This document shows positions 24,374 through 32,931 of a DNA stretch of 64,000 nucleotides, piece after piece. The number at the start of each line of letters is the position of its first letter. Within the stretch, counting starts at the first letter, position 1. The translations under genes were made by a program, and so were the position numbers. The notes under the pieces were generated by a model. That model did no database searches. It saw only the letters and a list, made by a program, of their open reading frames with translations, and was not told where the DNA came from. Origin of the DNA: Longimicrobiaceae bacterium. GTDB lineage: Bacteria; Gemmatimonadota; Gemmatimonadetes; Longimicrobiales; Longimicrobiaceae. The stretch spans positions 186,001 to 250,000 of the forward strand of contig DASVBS010000031.1 of assembly GCA_036375715.1 (NCBI GenBank), written 5' to 3'.

Positions 24374-25231
24374 GTGTTCGTCATCATCGGCCTTCTGATC
24401 GTCTTCGGGAGCATCATCGGCGGTTACGTGATGCACCATGGACAGATCGCCGTCCTCCTCCAGGTGAATGAGTTCATCATCATCGGGGGGGCGGGGCTGG
24501 GTTCGATGATCGTGGCGAACCCGATGCCTCTCGTGAAGCGAGTCTTCGCTCGGACGTTCGGGCTGCTGAAGCCGAACGCGTTCGGGGAGAAGGCCTACGC
24601 GGAGCTCCTGCGGGTACTCTACGACGTCTTTCAGACCGCCCGCAAGGAAGGGCTGGTCGGACTGGAGCAGCACATCGAGGAGCCGGAGAAGAGCGAGCTC
24701 TTCCGTAAGTATCCGATCTTCCAGCGGAACCACCACGCGGTGGCCTTCCTGACTGACACATTGAAGGTCATGCTCAGCGGCGCCATCGAGGATCACCATC
24801 TGGCCGAGATCCTGGATCTCGACCTCGAGCAGATGCTCGAGGAGGAGATGGCGGTGCCGACGGCGCTCCACCGGGTCGGCGATGCAATGCCGGGGTTCGG
24901 CATCGTCGCGGCCGTCCTCGGCGTGATCATCACCATGGGCGCCATCGGCGGTGACCCGGCAGAGCTCGGGCAGAAGGTGGCCGCGGCCCTGGTGGGGACC
25001 TTCGTCGGCATCCTGCTCGCCTACGGCGTTATCGGCCCACTGGGGACGGCCGTGGAGGCCCGCATCAAGGCCGAGCACGCTTACATGTGCTGCATTCGCA
25101 CCGCGCTTCTATCCTTCGCCCGGGGTGACTCCCCGATGACGAGCGTCGAGTTCGCGCGTCGCAACATCGAGCCGGCCGATCGGCCCAGCTTCACCGAGCT
25201 GGAGCAGATGACTCGCCGCAGGGCCGCGTAG
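24374..25231 (+). CDS. motA: Flagellar motor stator protein MotA
   Basis: 285-residue stator subunit with four membrane helices. The first is IIGLLIVFGSIIGGYVMHHG. The signature PGFGIVAAVLGVIITMGAIGGDPAELGQKVAAALVGTFVGILLAYG in outline spans helices 3 and 4. The cytoplasmic loop (about residues 60-175) carries charged residues that contact FliG. GTG start at 24374. motB follows with no gap, as expected for a coupled stator pair. Confidence 0.96.
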   Translation: MFVIIGLLIVFGSIIGGYVMHHGQIAVLLQVNEFIIIGGAGLGSMIVANPMPLVKRVFARTFGLLKPNAFGEKAYAELLRVLYDVFQTARKEGLVGLEQHIEEPEKSELFRKYPIFQRNHHAVAFLTDTLKVMLSGAIEDHHLAEILDLDLEQMLEEEMAVPTALHRVGDAMPGFGIVAAVLGVIITMGAIGGDPAELGQKVAAALVGTFVGILLAYGVIGPLGTAVEARIKAEHAYMCCIRTALLSFARGDSPMTSVEFARRNIEPADRPSFTELEQMTRRRAA

Positions 25232-26044
25232 ATGAGCGACCGAAAGAAGTCCGTCATCGTTATCAAGAAGGTCCGCAAGAAGCACGGCGCGCACCACGGG
25301 GGAAGCTGGAAGGTCGCCTACGCGGATTTCGTCACCGCCATGATGGCGTTCTTCATGGTGATGTGGATCCTGGGGATGGACAGCGACGTGCGGAAGGCGA
25401 TCCAGGGCTACTTCACCAACCCCGTCGGGATGGACCGCGGGTATTCGTCGGGTGTGAGCCCGATTGCGACCGGCACCTCGCCCGCCGCGGTGAAGACCCC
25501 GCAGCCCCTCCGCCTGATCACGCGGGGCTTCGAAGAGGAGCGGTTCCGCGAGCTGGCGGCCCGCATCCAGGCGAGACTCCGGGAGGCGGAAGGGTTGAGA
25601 GAGATCGCCGCCCAGATCGAGGTGGTGATCACCAAAGACGGTCTCCGCATCGAGCTGGTCGAGGGTGGCAACGGGGAGATGTTCTTCGCGCTGGGCAGCT
25701 CCAAGCTGAAGCCGGCGGCGGCCCGGGCCCTCGCCGCGATCGCGACGGAGCTGAAGGAGACCCAGACCCCCCTCGTGGTGGAGGGGCACACCGATGCGGC
25801 CCCGTTCGGACCAGGCCGCCGCTACAGCAACTGGGAGCTGTCCGTGGATCGCGCCAATGCCGCCCGCCAGGCGATGGCGGCCGCCGGTCTCGGTGACCAT
25901 CGCATTCGGGAGATCCGCGGCTACGCCGATCGCACTCTGCGAAACCCAGACAATCCGCTCGACCCCGCCAACCGGCGGATCTCGATCCTCCTGCCGTTCT
26001 CCAGCGAGCCCCCGGCCGTACGGACCACCGTCGCCGAAGGGTAG
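25232..26044 (+). CDS. motB: Flagellar motor stator protein MotB
   Basis: 270 residues. A basic N-terminus (IVIKKVRKKHGAHHGGSWK) precedes the single membrane helix, VAYADFVTAMMAFFMVMWIL, with the proton-carrying Asp of YADF. The periplasmic OmpA-like domain (about 150-262: LVVEGHTDAAPF, NWELSVDRANAARQAM, NRRISILL) binds peptidoglycan. The Asp and absence of Na+-type PomB features suggest proton coupling, which is inference. The ATG directly follows the motA stop. Confidence 0.96.
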   Translation: MSDRKKSVIVIKKVRKKHGAHHGGSWKVAYADFVTAMMAFFMVMWILGMDSDVRKAIQGYFTNPVGMDRGYSSGVSPIATGTSPAAVKTPQPLRLITRGFEEERFRELAARIQARLREAEGLREIAAQIEVVITKDGLRIELVEGGNGEMFFALGSSKLKPAAARALAAIATELKETQTPLVVEGHTDAAPFGPGRRYSNWELSVDRANAARQAMAAAGLGDHRIREIRGYADRTLRNPDNPLDPANRRISILLPFSSEPPAVRTTVAEG

Positions 26045-26176
26045 GGTAGGGGCAGGCTCGGCGCTCCTCTTAAGGCTCATCGAATCCCACGGCGGTCTGG
26101 ACAACGATGGCTGAATGGAAGGACGCCGGGGCCCCCGGGGCTACCCTGTCTCGCCCTCGCGTCCTATCCTCCAGGC

Positions 26177-26821
26177 ATGACTTGCTGTCCACATTGCCAG
26201 GACGCCGGGGCCACCTTCAACGCCAGCGCCGCCCGGCGTGATCTGAAGCGCTATCGGTCCCGCGGTCCACTCGGAACCACCCGTATGCTGGTGGATGCGA
26301 TCCTGGAGCAGCGCGACTCCGACCGATCGCTCCTGGACATCGGTGGCGGCGTCGGGGCGATCTCCCACGAGCTCATCGGCGCCGGGTTCGCCGAGGCGGT
26401 GCTGGTCGATGCCTCTCCCGCGTACCTTCAGGCGGCCAGAGCGGAGGCGGCGCGGCGCGGACACGCCGCTCGATTCACCTACCACTACGCCGACTTTGTC
26501 GACCTCTCCCCGACCCTCGAGGCGGCCGACGTTGTCACCCTCGACCGGGTGGTCTGTTGTTATCCCGACATGGTCGCGCTGGTGACCGCGTCCGCCGCCA
26601 AGGCGCGCCACCTGTACGGCCTGGTGATCCCGCGACGGCGGGCGATCGTCCGCTTCGGCAACGCCGCCTACAACCTCTTCAGCCGACTCCGGGGCAGCGC
26701 CTTCCGCAGCTACGTCCACCCTCCCGCCGAAGTCGACGAGGTCGTACGCGATTGCGGCCTCGCGCGCACCTATGCGGCGGAGACTCCTGTCTGGCACGTC
26801 CTGACCTACGCCCGCACCTGA
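26177..26821 (+). CDS. Class I SAM-dependent methyltransferase
   Basis: 214 residues with the SAM-binding motif I LLDIGGGVGAISHELI, an acidic end of strand 2 (LVDAS), and motif DVVTLDRVVCCYPDM. The C-terminal region (LFSRLRGSAFRSYVHPP) resembles the magnesium-protoporphyrin O-methyltransferase/UbiG-like branch. The N-terminus has a CCPHC cluster that could bind metal. No photosynthesis genes are nearby, so the substrate cannot be named. It stands alone between motB and the sugar locus. Confidence 0.82.
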   Translation: MTCCPHCQDAGATFNASAARRDLKRYRSRGPLGTTRMLVDAILEQRDSDRSLLDIGGGVGAISHELIGAGFAEAVLVDASPAYLQAARAEAARRGHAARFTYHYADFVDLSPTLEAADVVTLDRVVCCYPDMVALVTASAAKARHLYGLVIPRRRAIVRFGNAAYNLFSRLRGSAFRSYVHPPAEVDEVVRDCGLARTYAAETPVWHVLTYART

Positions 26822-26851
26822 GCGGAGCTCCCCCCGGCCTCAAACTCTCCT

Positions 26852-26863
26852 GCAAACGTTAGC
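26852..26863. promoter_or_regulatory. Distal LacI-type operator
   Basis: GCAAACGTTAGC, an imperfect palindrome centred on ACGT. It is one of three related 12-mers around the sugar locus, here about 180 bp upstream of the operator next to the porter promoter, a spacing that would permit repression by looping. Confidence 0.55.
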
Positions 26864-26995
26864 CACGCTCGCGCGCCTCGGAGCGCCTCCCGGTGGTCGG
26901 CGAAGACATCTCCTGAGACGATCATAAGATATTCCATTGCAATGGCGTGAGAAGGGGAGGGGCGACGTTGTTCCGCTCACTTTGTGACGAAGTGC

Positions 26996-27024
26996 TTGAC
27001 GCGTCGTGTCACGGGATTTACCGT
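26996..27024 (+). promoter_or_regulatory. Probable sigma-70 promoter of the sugar porter gene
   Basis: TTGACG at 26996-27001, then 17 nt, then TACCGT at 27019-27024. The -35 matches the consensus in five positions and the -10 keeps TA...T. A LacI-type operator starts 5 nt downstream, where binding would block transcription. Confidence 0.55.
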
Positions 27025-27029
27025 ACGCG

Positions 27030-27041
27030 GCAAACGTTCGC
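27030..27041. promoter_or_regulatory. LacI-type operator at the porter promoter
   Basis: GCAAACGTTCGC, differing at one position from the perfect palindrome found upstream of susC. It overlaps the expected transcription start of the porter-lacI unit, so the regulator encoded in the same unit probably represses itself and the porter. Confidence 0.65.
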
Positions 27042-27102
27042 ATCGGCAGTCTGTCTCCGGCTGCTGCCTGTCCCGCTATTCCCCACAAAGCCGCGGCCCA
27101 TC

Positions 27103-28494
27103 GTGAAGGCACCTCGCCAGGTAATCTTCAGCACAGTGGTTGCCGCTCTCGGCGGCTTGCTTTTCGGGTTCGACACCGCCGTCATCTCGGGCACCACCGA
27201 GGCTCTTCAAAGCATCTTCGCGCTGGACGAGTTCTGGCTGGGCTTCGCCGTGGCCTCCGCGCTCATCGGGACGATCGTCGGGGCGTTTGCCGTCGGAAGG
27301 CCGGTCGAGAAATTCGGGCGCAAGCTGATCCTGCTGACGCTGGCCGTCCTGTATTTCATTTCCGCGGTCGGAAGTGCCCTGGCGCAATCGCTGGTGAGCT
27401 TTGTGATCTACCGGTTCATCGGGGGCCTGGCGGTCGGCGCGGCGTCCGTCGTCTCTCCGATGTACATCGCCGAGATCGCTCCGGCCCGTCTCCGCGGCCG
27501 CCTGGTCGCCGTCAACCAGCTCAACGTGGTCTCGGGGATCCTCCTGGCCTTCCTTTCCAACTACGCGATCGGGAGGGCGCTGTCGGAAGACATCGCCTGG
27601 CGCTGGATGCTCGGAGTCGAGGCGTTTCCGGCCGCACTGTTCTTCGCACTCATCTTCCTCATTCCGGAAAGTCCCCGGTGGCTGGTGAAGCGTGGCCGCA
27701 ACGAGGATGCGAGGGCCGTTCTCGCGCAGGTCAGCGAGGGGGACGTCCAGCAGGAGCTCCAGGAAATCGTCGCGTCCCTCCGAGCGGAGGAAGGAGAGAA
27801 GGTCCACGCATTGTTCCAGCAGCGCTACGCATTTCCGATCTTCCTGGCCTTTGCCGTCGCGATGTTCAATCAGCTATCGGGAATCAATGCGCTGATGTAC
27901 TACGCACCGCGCATCTTTCAGATGGCCGGCGCGGGAGCCGAGGACGCGTTGCTGCAAGCGGTAGCGGTGGGCGGCATTAACCTGCTCTTTACGATTGTCG
28001 CGCTGTTCGTGATCGATCGTTTCGGCCGGCGCCCGCTTCTCATGATCGGTGGCGCCGGGGCTGCCGCCTCGCTCGCCCTGGTAGCATTCGCCTTCTACAC
28101 GGGCAGCTTTTCAGGCAACCTCGTCCTCCTGGGGTTGCTGGGATTCATTGCCAGCCACGCCATTGGCCAGGGGGCGGTGATCTGGGTGTTCATTTCAGAG
28201 GTCTTTCCCAACCGGGTGCGCGCCAAAGGACAGGCGCTGGGCAGCTTCACCCACTGGTTCATGGCGGCGGCCGTTTCCTGGACCTTCCCTGTCATCGCTG
28301 AGGTCTCGGGTGGCCATGCGTTCGCCTTCTTCAGTGCCATGATGCTGTTGCAGGTACTTTTCGCCTGGAAGATCATGCCCGAGACCCGAGGTGCTACCCT
28401 CGAGGAACTGGGTGCCAGACTGGAGTCGCCGAGTGCCCCGCCGGGGGGCGCCGGCGGTAGAAAGGGCACCGTGGGGGAGGGGGTTACTCGATGA
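27103..28494 (+). CDS. MFS sugar porter, probably for fructose or a fructo-oligosaccharide
   Basis: 463-residue sugar/proton symporter with twelve predicted membrane helices. Family motifs: GGLLFGFDTAVISG in helix 1, PMYIAEIAPARLRGRLV, PESPRWL after helix 6, NQLSGINALMYYAPRIF in helix 7, DRFGRRPLL, and PETRGATLEEL near the end. Start taken at GTG 27103, where the family N-terminus begins; the longer frame from 26947 would pass through the promoter and operator. The substrate is inferred from the adjacent GH32 enzyme and sugar kinase. The stop overlaps the lacI start. Confidence 0.88.
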   Translation: MKAPRQVIFSTVVAALGGLLFGFDTAVISGTTEALQSIFALDEFWLGFAVASALIGTIVGAFAVGRPVEKFGRKLILLTLAVLYFISAVGSALAQSLVSFVIYRFIGGLAVGAASVVSPMYIAEIAPARLRGRLVAVNQLNVVSGILLAFLSNYAIGRALSEDIAWRWMLGVEAFPAALFFALIFLIPESPRWLVKRGRNEDARAVLAQVSEGDVQQELQEIVASLRAEEGEKVHALFQQRYAFPIFLAFAVAMFNQLSGINALMYYAPRIFQMAGAGAEDALLQAVAVGGINLLFTIVALFVIDRFGRRPLLMIGGAGAAASLALVAFAFYTGSFSGNLVLLGLLGFIASHAIGQGAVIWVFISEVFPNRVRAKGQALGSFTHWFMAAAVSWTFPVIAEVSGGHAFAFFSAMMLLQVLFAWKIMPETRGATLEELGARLESPSAPPGGAGGRKGTVGEGVTR

Positions 28495-29555
28495 AGCGCC
28501 GCAACTCACGGCCCTCATCGGAGAAGCGTGGTACGGTCAAACTTGAAGACGTGGCTCGAGCGGCGAACGTATCGATCTCGACGGTCTCGCGGGCGATCTC
28601 GCAGCCCGACCGCGTAGGGGAGGCGACCCGGGCACGGGTGATGGCGGTGATCCGGGAGATGGGCTACGTACCGAGCCGGGTCGCGCAGCGGCTGCGCAAG
28701 GAGCACGGCCATGCTCACCTCATCGGGTTGATCCTGCCCGACATCCAGAACCCCTTTTTCGCCGACCTGGCACGGGGTGTCGAGGACCTGGCCCAGAAGC
28801 ACGGCTACGCGCTGTTCCTGGGCAACTCGGATGAGGACCTGGAGAAGGAGCGTCAATACCTGGAGGCGATGCGCGCCGAATCGGTCGACGGCGTGATCGT
28901 GCCGCCCATCTCCGACTCCGACAAGGCCGTGTCGTCTATGATTCGCGTCGGGGTGCCGGTGGTGTGCGTGGACCGGCGTATCGATGGCGCGGACGCCGAC
29001 ACCGTCGTCGTCGACAATGTGCGCGGAGCATACGCGGCCACCGACCACCTCATCCGGCTTGGCCACCGACGCATCGGCTTCATCGAGGGGAGGCCCCAGA
29101 TCTCGACGAGCCGAGAGCGTATGCAAGGCTATCGACAAGCGCTGCAGGCACACGGGCTCGAGTTCGATCCGGAGCTCGTTCGCGAGGGAGACTCGCGTCA
29201 GGCGAGCGGGGCTCGACTGGCAGGAGAACTTCTCGACATCTCGGATCGCCCGACAGCGCTACTGGTGGGGAACAATCTGATGACCCTTGGCGCCCTCGAG
29301 ACCTGCCACGCGCGACAGATACACATTCCCGAGCAGCTGGCGGTCGTCGGGTACGACGACATGCCATGGGCTCTCGCGCTCAACCCTCCCCTTACCGCGG
29401 TCAGACAACCCGGGTACGAAGTGGGGCAGCGCGCGATGGAGCTCCTGCTCGCTCGCATCCGGGAGCCAGACCGGAGCACGGCTCTCATCGTGTTGCAGCC
29501 ACAGCTCATTGTCCGGCGCTCCTGCGGCGCGGGGCTCCCCCTTCGGAAGCGCTGA
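28491..29555 (+). CDS. LacI-family transcriptional regulator of the fructan locus
   Basis: 354 residues. The N-terminal helix-turn-helix and hinge (about 16-70: VKLEDVARAANVSISTVSRAIS, EMGYVPSRVAQRLR) are followed by a periplasmic-binding-protein-like effector domain (IGLILPDIQNPFFADLARGVEDLA, GHRRIGFIEG, LAVVGYDDMPWA). The ATG overlaps the porter stop (ATGA). Three palindromic GCAAACGTTNGC-type sites flank its own unit and susC, as expected for an autoregulated local repressor. The effector is probably a fructose derivative, by context only. Confidence 0.92.
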   Translation: MKRRNSRPSSEKRGTVKLEDVARAANVSISTVSRAISQPDRVGEATRARVMAVIREMGYVPSRVAQRLRKEHGHAHLIGLILPDIQNPFFADLARGVEDLAQKHGYALFLGNSDEDLEKERQYLEAMRAESVDGVIVPPISDSDKAVSSMIRVGVPVVCVDRRIDGADADTVVVDNVRGAYAATDHLIRLGHRRIGFIEGRPQISTSRERMQGYRQALQAHGLEFDPELVREGDSRQASGARLAGELLDISDRPTALLVGNNLMTLGALETCHARQIHIPEQLAVVGYDDMPWALALNPPLTAVRQPGYEVGQRAMELLLARIREPDRSTALIVLQPQLIVRRSCGAGLPLRKR

Positions 29556-29589
29556 TCCTCCACCTTTCGCCTTTCTCATGCAATTGATG

Positions 29590-29601
29590 GCAAACGTTTG
29601 C
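29590..29601. promoter_or_regulatory. Perfect LacI-type operator upstream of susC
   Basis: GCAAACGTTTGC is a perfect 12-nt palindrome, 101 nt before the susC ATG and 34 nt after the lacI stop. It is the best match of the three sites and probably controls the SusC-SusD-GH32 unit. Confidence 0.75.
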
Positions 29602-29702
29602 AGAGTTGAGCTGATTTTACCACGTGCTCCGCCGGCTGGCGGCTGGGAACAGGTCGCGGTTCTGCCACTTCATATACCAATCCTCCACGGAGAACGTTCG
29701 CC

Positions 29703-32700
29703 ATGCTCGAACGACTTCACATTCTGCCTACAGGAATGAGCGCGACGGCGAAGATGGTCGGGGCAGCGTTGCTGCCAGCATCGCTCGCATTGCTCTGCCT
29801 CGTGGGCTCAGCGCAGTCACTGCAAGCTCAACAGCACCGGGTCACGGGAACCGTAACGGATGTAACTACGGGAGAGCCGCTCGCCGGAGCCAGTGTTCGC
29901 GTCCAGGGGACCTCCGCAGTCACGCTAACCGATGCCGACGGGCGCTACGCGATCTCCGCTCCGTCGCCCAATACCACGCTGACGTTCTCGATGCTGGGGT
30001 ACGTCAGCCAGGATGTTCCGGTCGACGGCGGCGTGGTCGTCAACGTCGCCCTCGAAGCCACTGCGGTTGCGCTCGAAGGCCTCACCGTCATCGGGTACCA
30101 GACGGTCGAGCGGGACAAGATGACGGCAGCGGTATCGGTCGTGGATGTGGAGGACATCCAAGCAACCACGAGCAACAGCGCCATCAAGGCGCTGCAGGGG
30201 CGGGTCCCGGGCCTCACCGTCTCCTCCACCGGTGATCCATTGCAGGAAGGTGCAACGGTGCGGGTGCGAGGAATCAGCACGCTCGGGAACAACGATCCCC
30301 TCTACGTCATCGATGGGATTCCCACCAAATCGCTTGCTGCACATCGCCTTCGCCCGGAGAACATCGAATCCATTCAGGTGCTCAAGGACGCGGCTTCGGC
30401 ATCGATCTATGGAGCACGCGCCTCCAACGGCGTGATCGTCATCACCACGAAATCTCCGGAGCAACAACCCATCACCATCAACTATAGCACGAGCTTCACT
30501 CACTCAGCCTACGTAGACAAGCTGGACGTCCTGAATACGGAAGAGCGCGGTCGTGCGCTCTGGCAGGCAGCGATCAACGACGGAGTCGACCCTGCCACTC
30601 TTCCCATCTACGACTACGAGTGGGAAAGGCATCCGGACGGGCGAGCGGAGCTGCTCAGGGTGATCGTTCCCGAATACGTGAACGACCCCTCTGCTGGAAT
30701 CCGTTCCGCGGACACGGATTGGTACGACGAGGTGACGCGCGGCGGGCTGCTGCAAGAACATTCGATTTCCGCCTCGATGTCCGGGGAGCGGGGTGGTGCG
30801 CTGCTGTCACTGAGCCTCTTCGACGACAAGGGCATCGTAAAAGGCACGGATTTCCGACGCATCAATGCCCGCGTGAACTCTTCGTACAGCTTCTTCGACG
30901 GACGACTTCGCGTTGGTGAAAACCTCGGACTCACCAGGGGGAGCGGGACACCCGTGCCCAGCGGATTGGGGGGTAACCCGCTGGCTCTTGGGCTCATCGC
31001 TCAACCGATACTGCCGGTGCGGACAGAGTCCGGGGCGTGGGCCGGCCCCTGGGGCGCGGGTTTCGATGACCGCGACAATCCGGTCATGCTGATCGACATC
31101 AACCAGTGGGATCAGAACACTCAGGCGCAGGTGTTCGGTAACGTCTTTGCCGACTACCACGTCACCGACAACCTTCTGGCAACCGTTCGCTTCGGCGTGG
31201 ACTGGCAGGATGGGGTCAACCGAGACATCCAGCGCCGCTACCAGGCCGGGTTCCTGCGGCGGGACGTGAACTCACTCTCGAACTTCAACTACAACAACTT
31301 CGACTGGACTTTCAACAGCACGCTCAACTACAACCTGTCCCGCTCGGCCCACAGCGCAACCATCCTGGGCGGCTTCGAGGCCGTGCGGAGCACGTTTGCG
31401 AATTCTCGCACGTTCAGAGAGGGCTTCGCGCTGGAAACGGAGTCCTTCTTCGTGGAAAATGCCGGGACAGGCCGTCAGGTGGTCGAGGGGAGTCGCGGTG
31501 GATACTCCCTGGCCTCGTTCTTCGGCAAAGTCGATTACGACTACGACGACCGGTATCTCGCGAGCCTCACCGTTCGCCACGACGGCTCATCCCGCTTCGG
31601 TGAGAACAACCGCTTCGGGACGTTCCCCGCGGTGGCTGTAGCCTGGAGACTGAGCAACGAGACCTTCTTCCCCTCGAACGATCTGGTGACCGATTTCAAG
31701 CTCCGCGCAAGCTGGGGACGGACCGGCAACCAGGAGATCGACAACAACGCAGCATTCGCCCTCTACATACCCAACTACGGCGACGATAAGACCTGGGGGC
31801 CCAGCAACGGGACGGCGTACGACCTCAACGGGTCTGATTCGGGTACGCTGCCTTCCGGATTCTTCAGGACGCAGACCGGCAATCCCGATCTGCGCTGGGA
31901 ATCGACCACCGAGATCAATTTGGGGGTCGACTTCAGGCTGCTGAGCGACCGCGTGAGCGGCGCATTCGACTACTTTCAACGAGAAACCGATGACATCCTG
32001 ATTCAACCGGCCTTCATCGGGGTTATCGGCGATGGTGGTGCTCGCTGGGTGAACGGGGCAGCGATGGAGACGGAGGGGGCGGAGTTCGTTCTTGGCTATG
32101 ACGATCAGTGGGGTGATCTATCCGTCGGCATCACCGGGAACCTGGGAGCATTCACCAATCGCATCACCAAGCTGCCCGACGACGTCGTCAAGTCCTATCC
32201 GGGCAATGTAGAGCAGACGATTCTCGGCCATTCCGTCAATTCCATTTTCGGCTATGTGGTCGACGGAATCTTCCGATCGGAAGAAGAGGTCGAGGCGCAC
32301 GCCGAGCAACCCGGCAAGGCAGTTGGAAGGCTCCGCTACGCGGACCTGAACGGGGACGGAAGGATCGACGCTCTAGACCAGCGCTTCCTGGGTGATACGA
32401 ACCCCGACTTCACCTACGGTCTGAACAGCAACTTTTCTTACCGGGGATTCGACCTGAGCCTGTTCTTCCAGGGTGTATACGGCCCGGAGATCTACAATGG
32501 CATAAAGACGCAGACGGACTTCACCTCCATTTTCACGGGAGCCAACTTCGGCAAGCGCGTGCTGGATGCGTGGACGCCGGAGAACCCCGATAGCAGGATT
32601 CCCGCGCTCACCCTCGCAAACACAAACAATGAGGACCGGCCCTCGACATACTTCGTCGAGGATGGGTCCTATCTGAAGCTTCGTGAGCTCGTCCTCGGCT

Positions 32701-32900
32701 ACACGCTGCCCGGCGATGCCTCCCTTCCGGGCCCTCTAGCGGCACTGGATGGCGCGAGGATCTATGTGCGGGGAGGCAATCTGTTCACGATCAAAAAGAC
32801 CTCGGGGGAGAACGCTACGACTTTGCCTGACCCCGAGGTGCCCTTCGGCGGCTACCCGCTGCCAAGGACGCTGACCTTCGGTGTGGATCTGTCATTCTAA
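29703..32900 (+). CDS. SusC/RagA-family TonB-dependent outer-membrane transporter
   Basis: 1065 residues. A signal peptide (about to residue 47, with SLQAQQ at its end) is followed by a carboxypeptidase-like regulatory domain (HRVTGTVTDVTTGEPLAGASVRVQG), a plug domain (IKALQGRVPGLTVSS; TVRVRGISTLGNNDPLYVIDGIP), and a 22-strand barrel ending in aromatic LTFGVDLSF. With the SusD partner it imports oligosaccharides across the outer membrane. Start at ATG 29703 with GGAG 12-15 nt upstream; ATG 29739 is a second option. Substrate is inferred to be levan or inulin fragments from the adjacent GH32 gene. Confidence 0.95.
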   Translation: MLERLHILPTGMSATAKMVGAALLPASLALLCLVGSAQSLQAQQHRVTGTVTDVTTGEPLAGASVRVQGTSAVTLTDADGRYAISAPSPNTTLTFSMLGYVSQDVPVDGGVVVNVALEATAVALEGLTVIGYQTVERDKMTAAVSVVDVEDIQATTSNSAIKALQGRVPGLTVSSTGDPLQEGATVRVRGISTLGNNDPLYVIDGIPTKSLAAHRLRPENIESIQVLKDAASASIYGARASNGVIVITTKSPEQQPITINYSTSFTHSAYVDKLDVLNTEERGRALWQAAINDGVDPATLPIYDYEWERHPDGRAELLRVIVPEYVNDPSAGIRSADTDWYDEVTRGGLLQEHSISASMSGERGGALLSLSLFDDKGIVKGTDFRRINARVNSSYSFFDGRLRVGENLGLTRGSGTPVPSGLGGNPLALGLIAQPILPVRTESGAWAGPWGAGFDDRDNPVMLIDINQWDQNTQAQVFGNVFADYHVTDNLLATVRFGVDWQDGVNRDIQRRYQAGFLRRDVNSLSNFNYNNFDWTFNSTLNYNLSRSAHSATILGGFEAVRSTFANSRTFREGFALETESFFVENAGTGRQVVEGSRGGYSLASFFGKVDYDYDDRYLASLTVRHDGSSRFGENNRFGTFPAVAVAWRLSNETFFPSNDLVTDFKLRASWGRTGNQEIDNNAAFALYIPNYGDDKTWGPSNGTAYDLNGSDSGTLPSGFFRTQTGNPDLRWESTTEINLGVDFRLLSDRVSGAFDYFQRETDDILIQPAFIGVIGDGGARWVNGAAMETEGAEFVLGYDDQWGDLSVGITGNLGAFTNRITKLPDDVVKSYPGNVEQTILGHSVNSIFGYVVDGIFRSEEEVEAHAEQPGKAVGRLRYADLNGDGRIDALDQRFLGDTNPDFTYGLNSNFSYRGFDLSLFFQGVYGPEIYNGIKTQTDFTSIFTGANFGKRVLDAWTPENPDSRIPALTLANTNNEDRPSTYFVEDGSYLKLRELVLGYTLPGDASLPGPLAALDGARIYVRGGNLFTIKKTSGENATTLPDPEVPFGGYPLPRTLTFGVDLSF

Positions 32901-32931
32901 CGCTGCACACACCCCAAGGGATTTATTGATC

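Noticed and set aside
26120-26142. GC-only palindrome after motB as a terminator.
   Set aside because: Stem is short, loop is minimal and no U tract follows.
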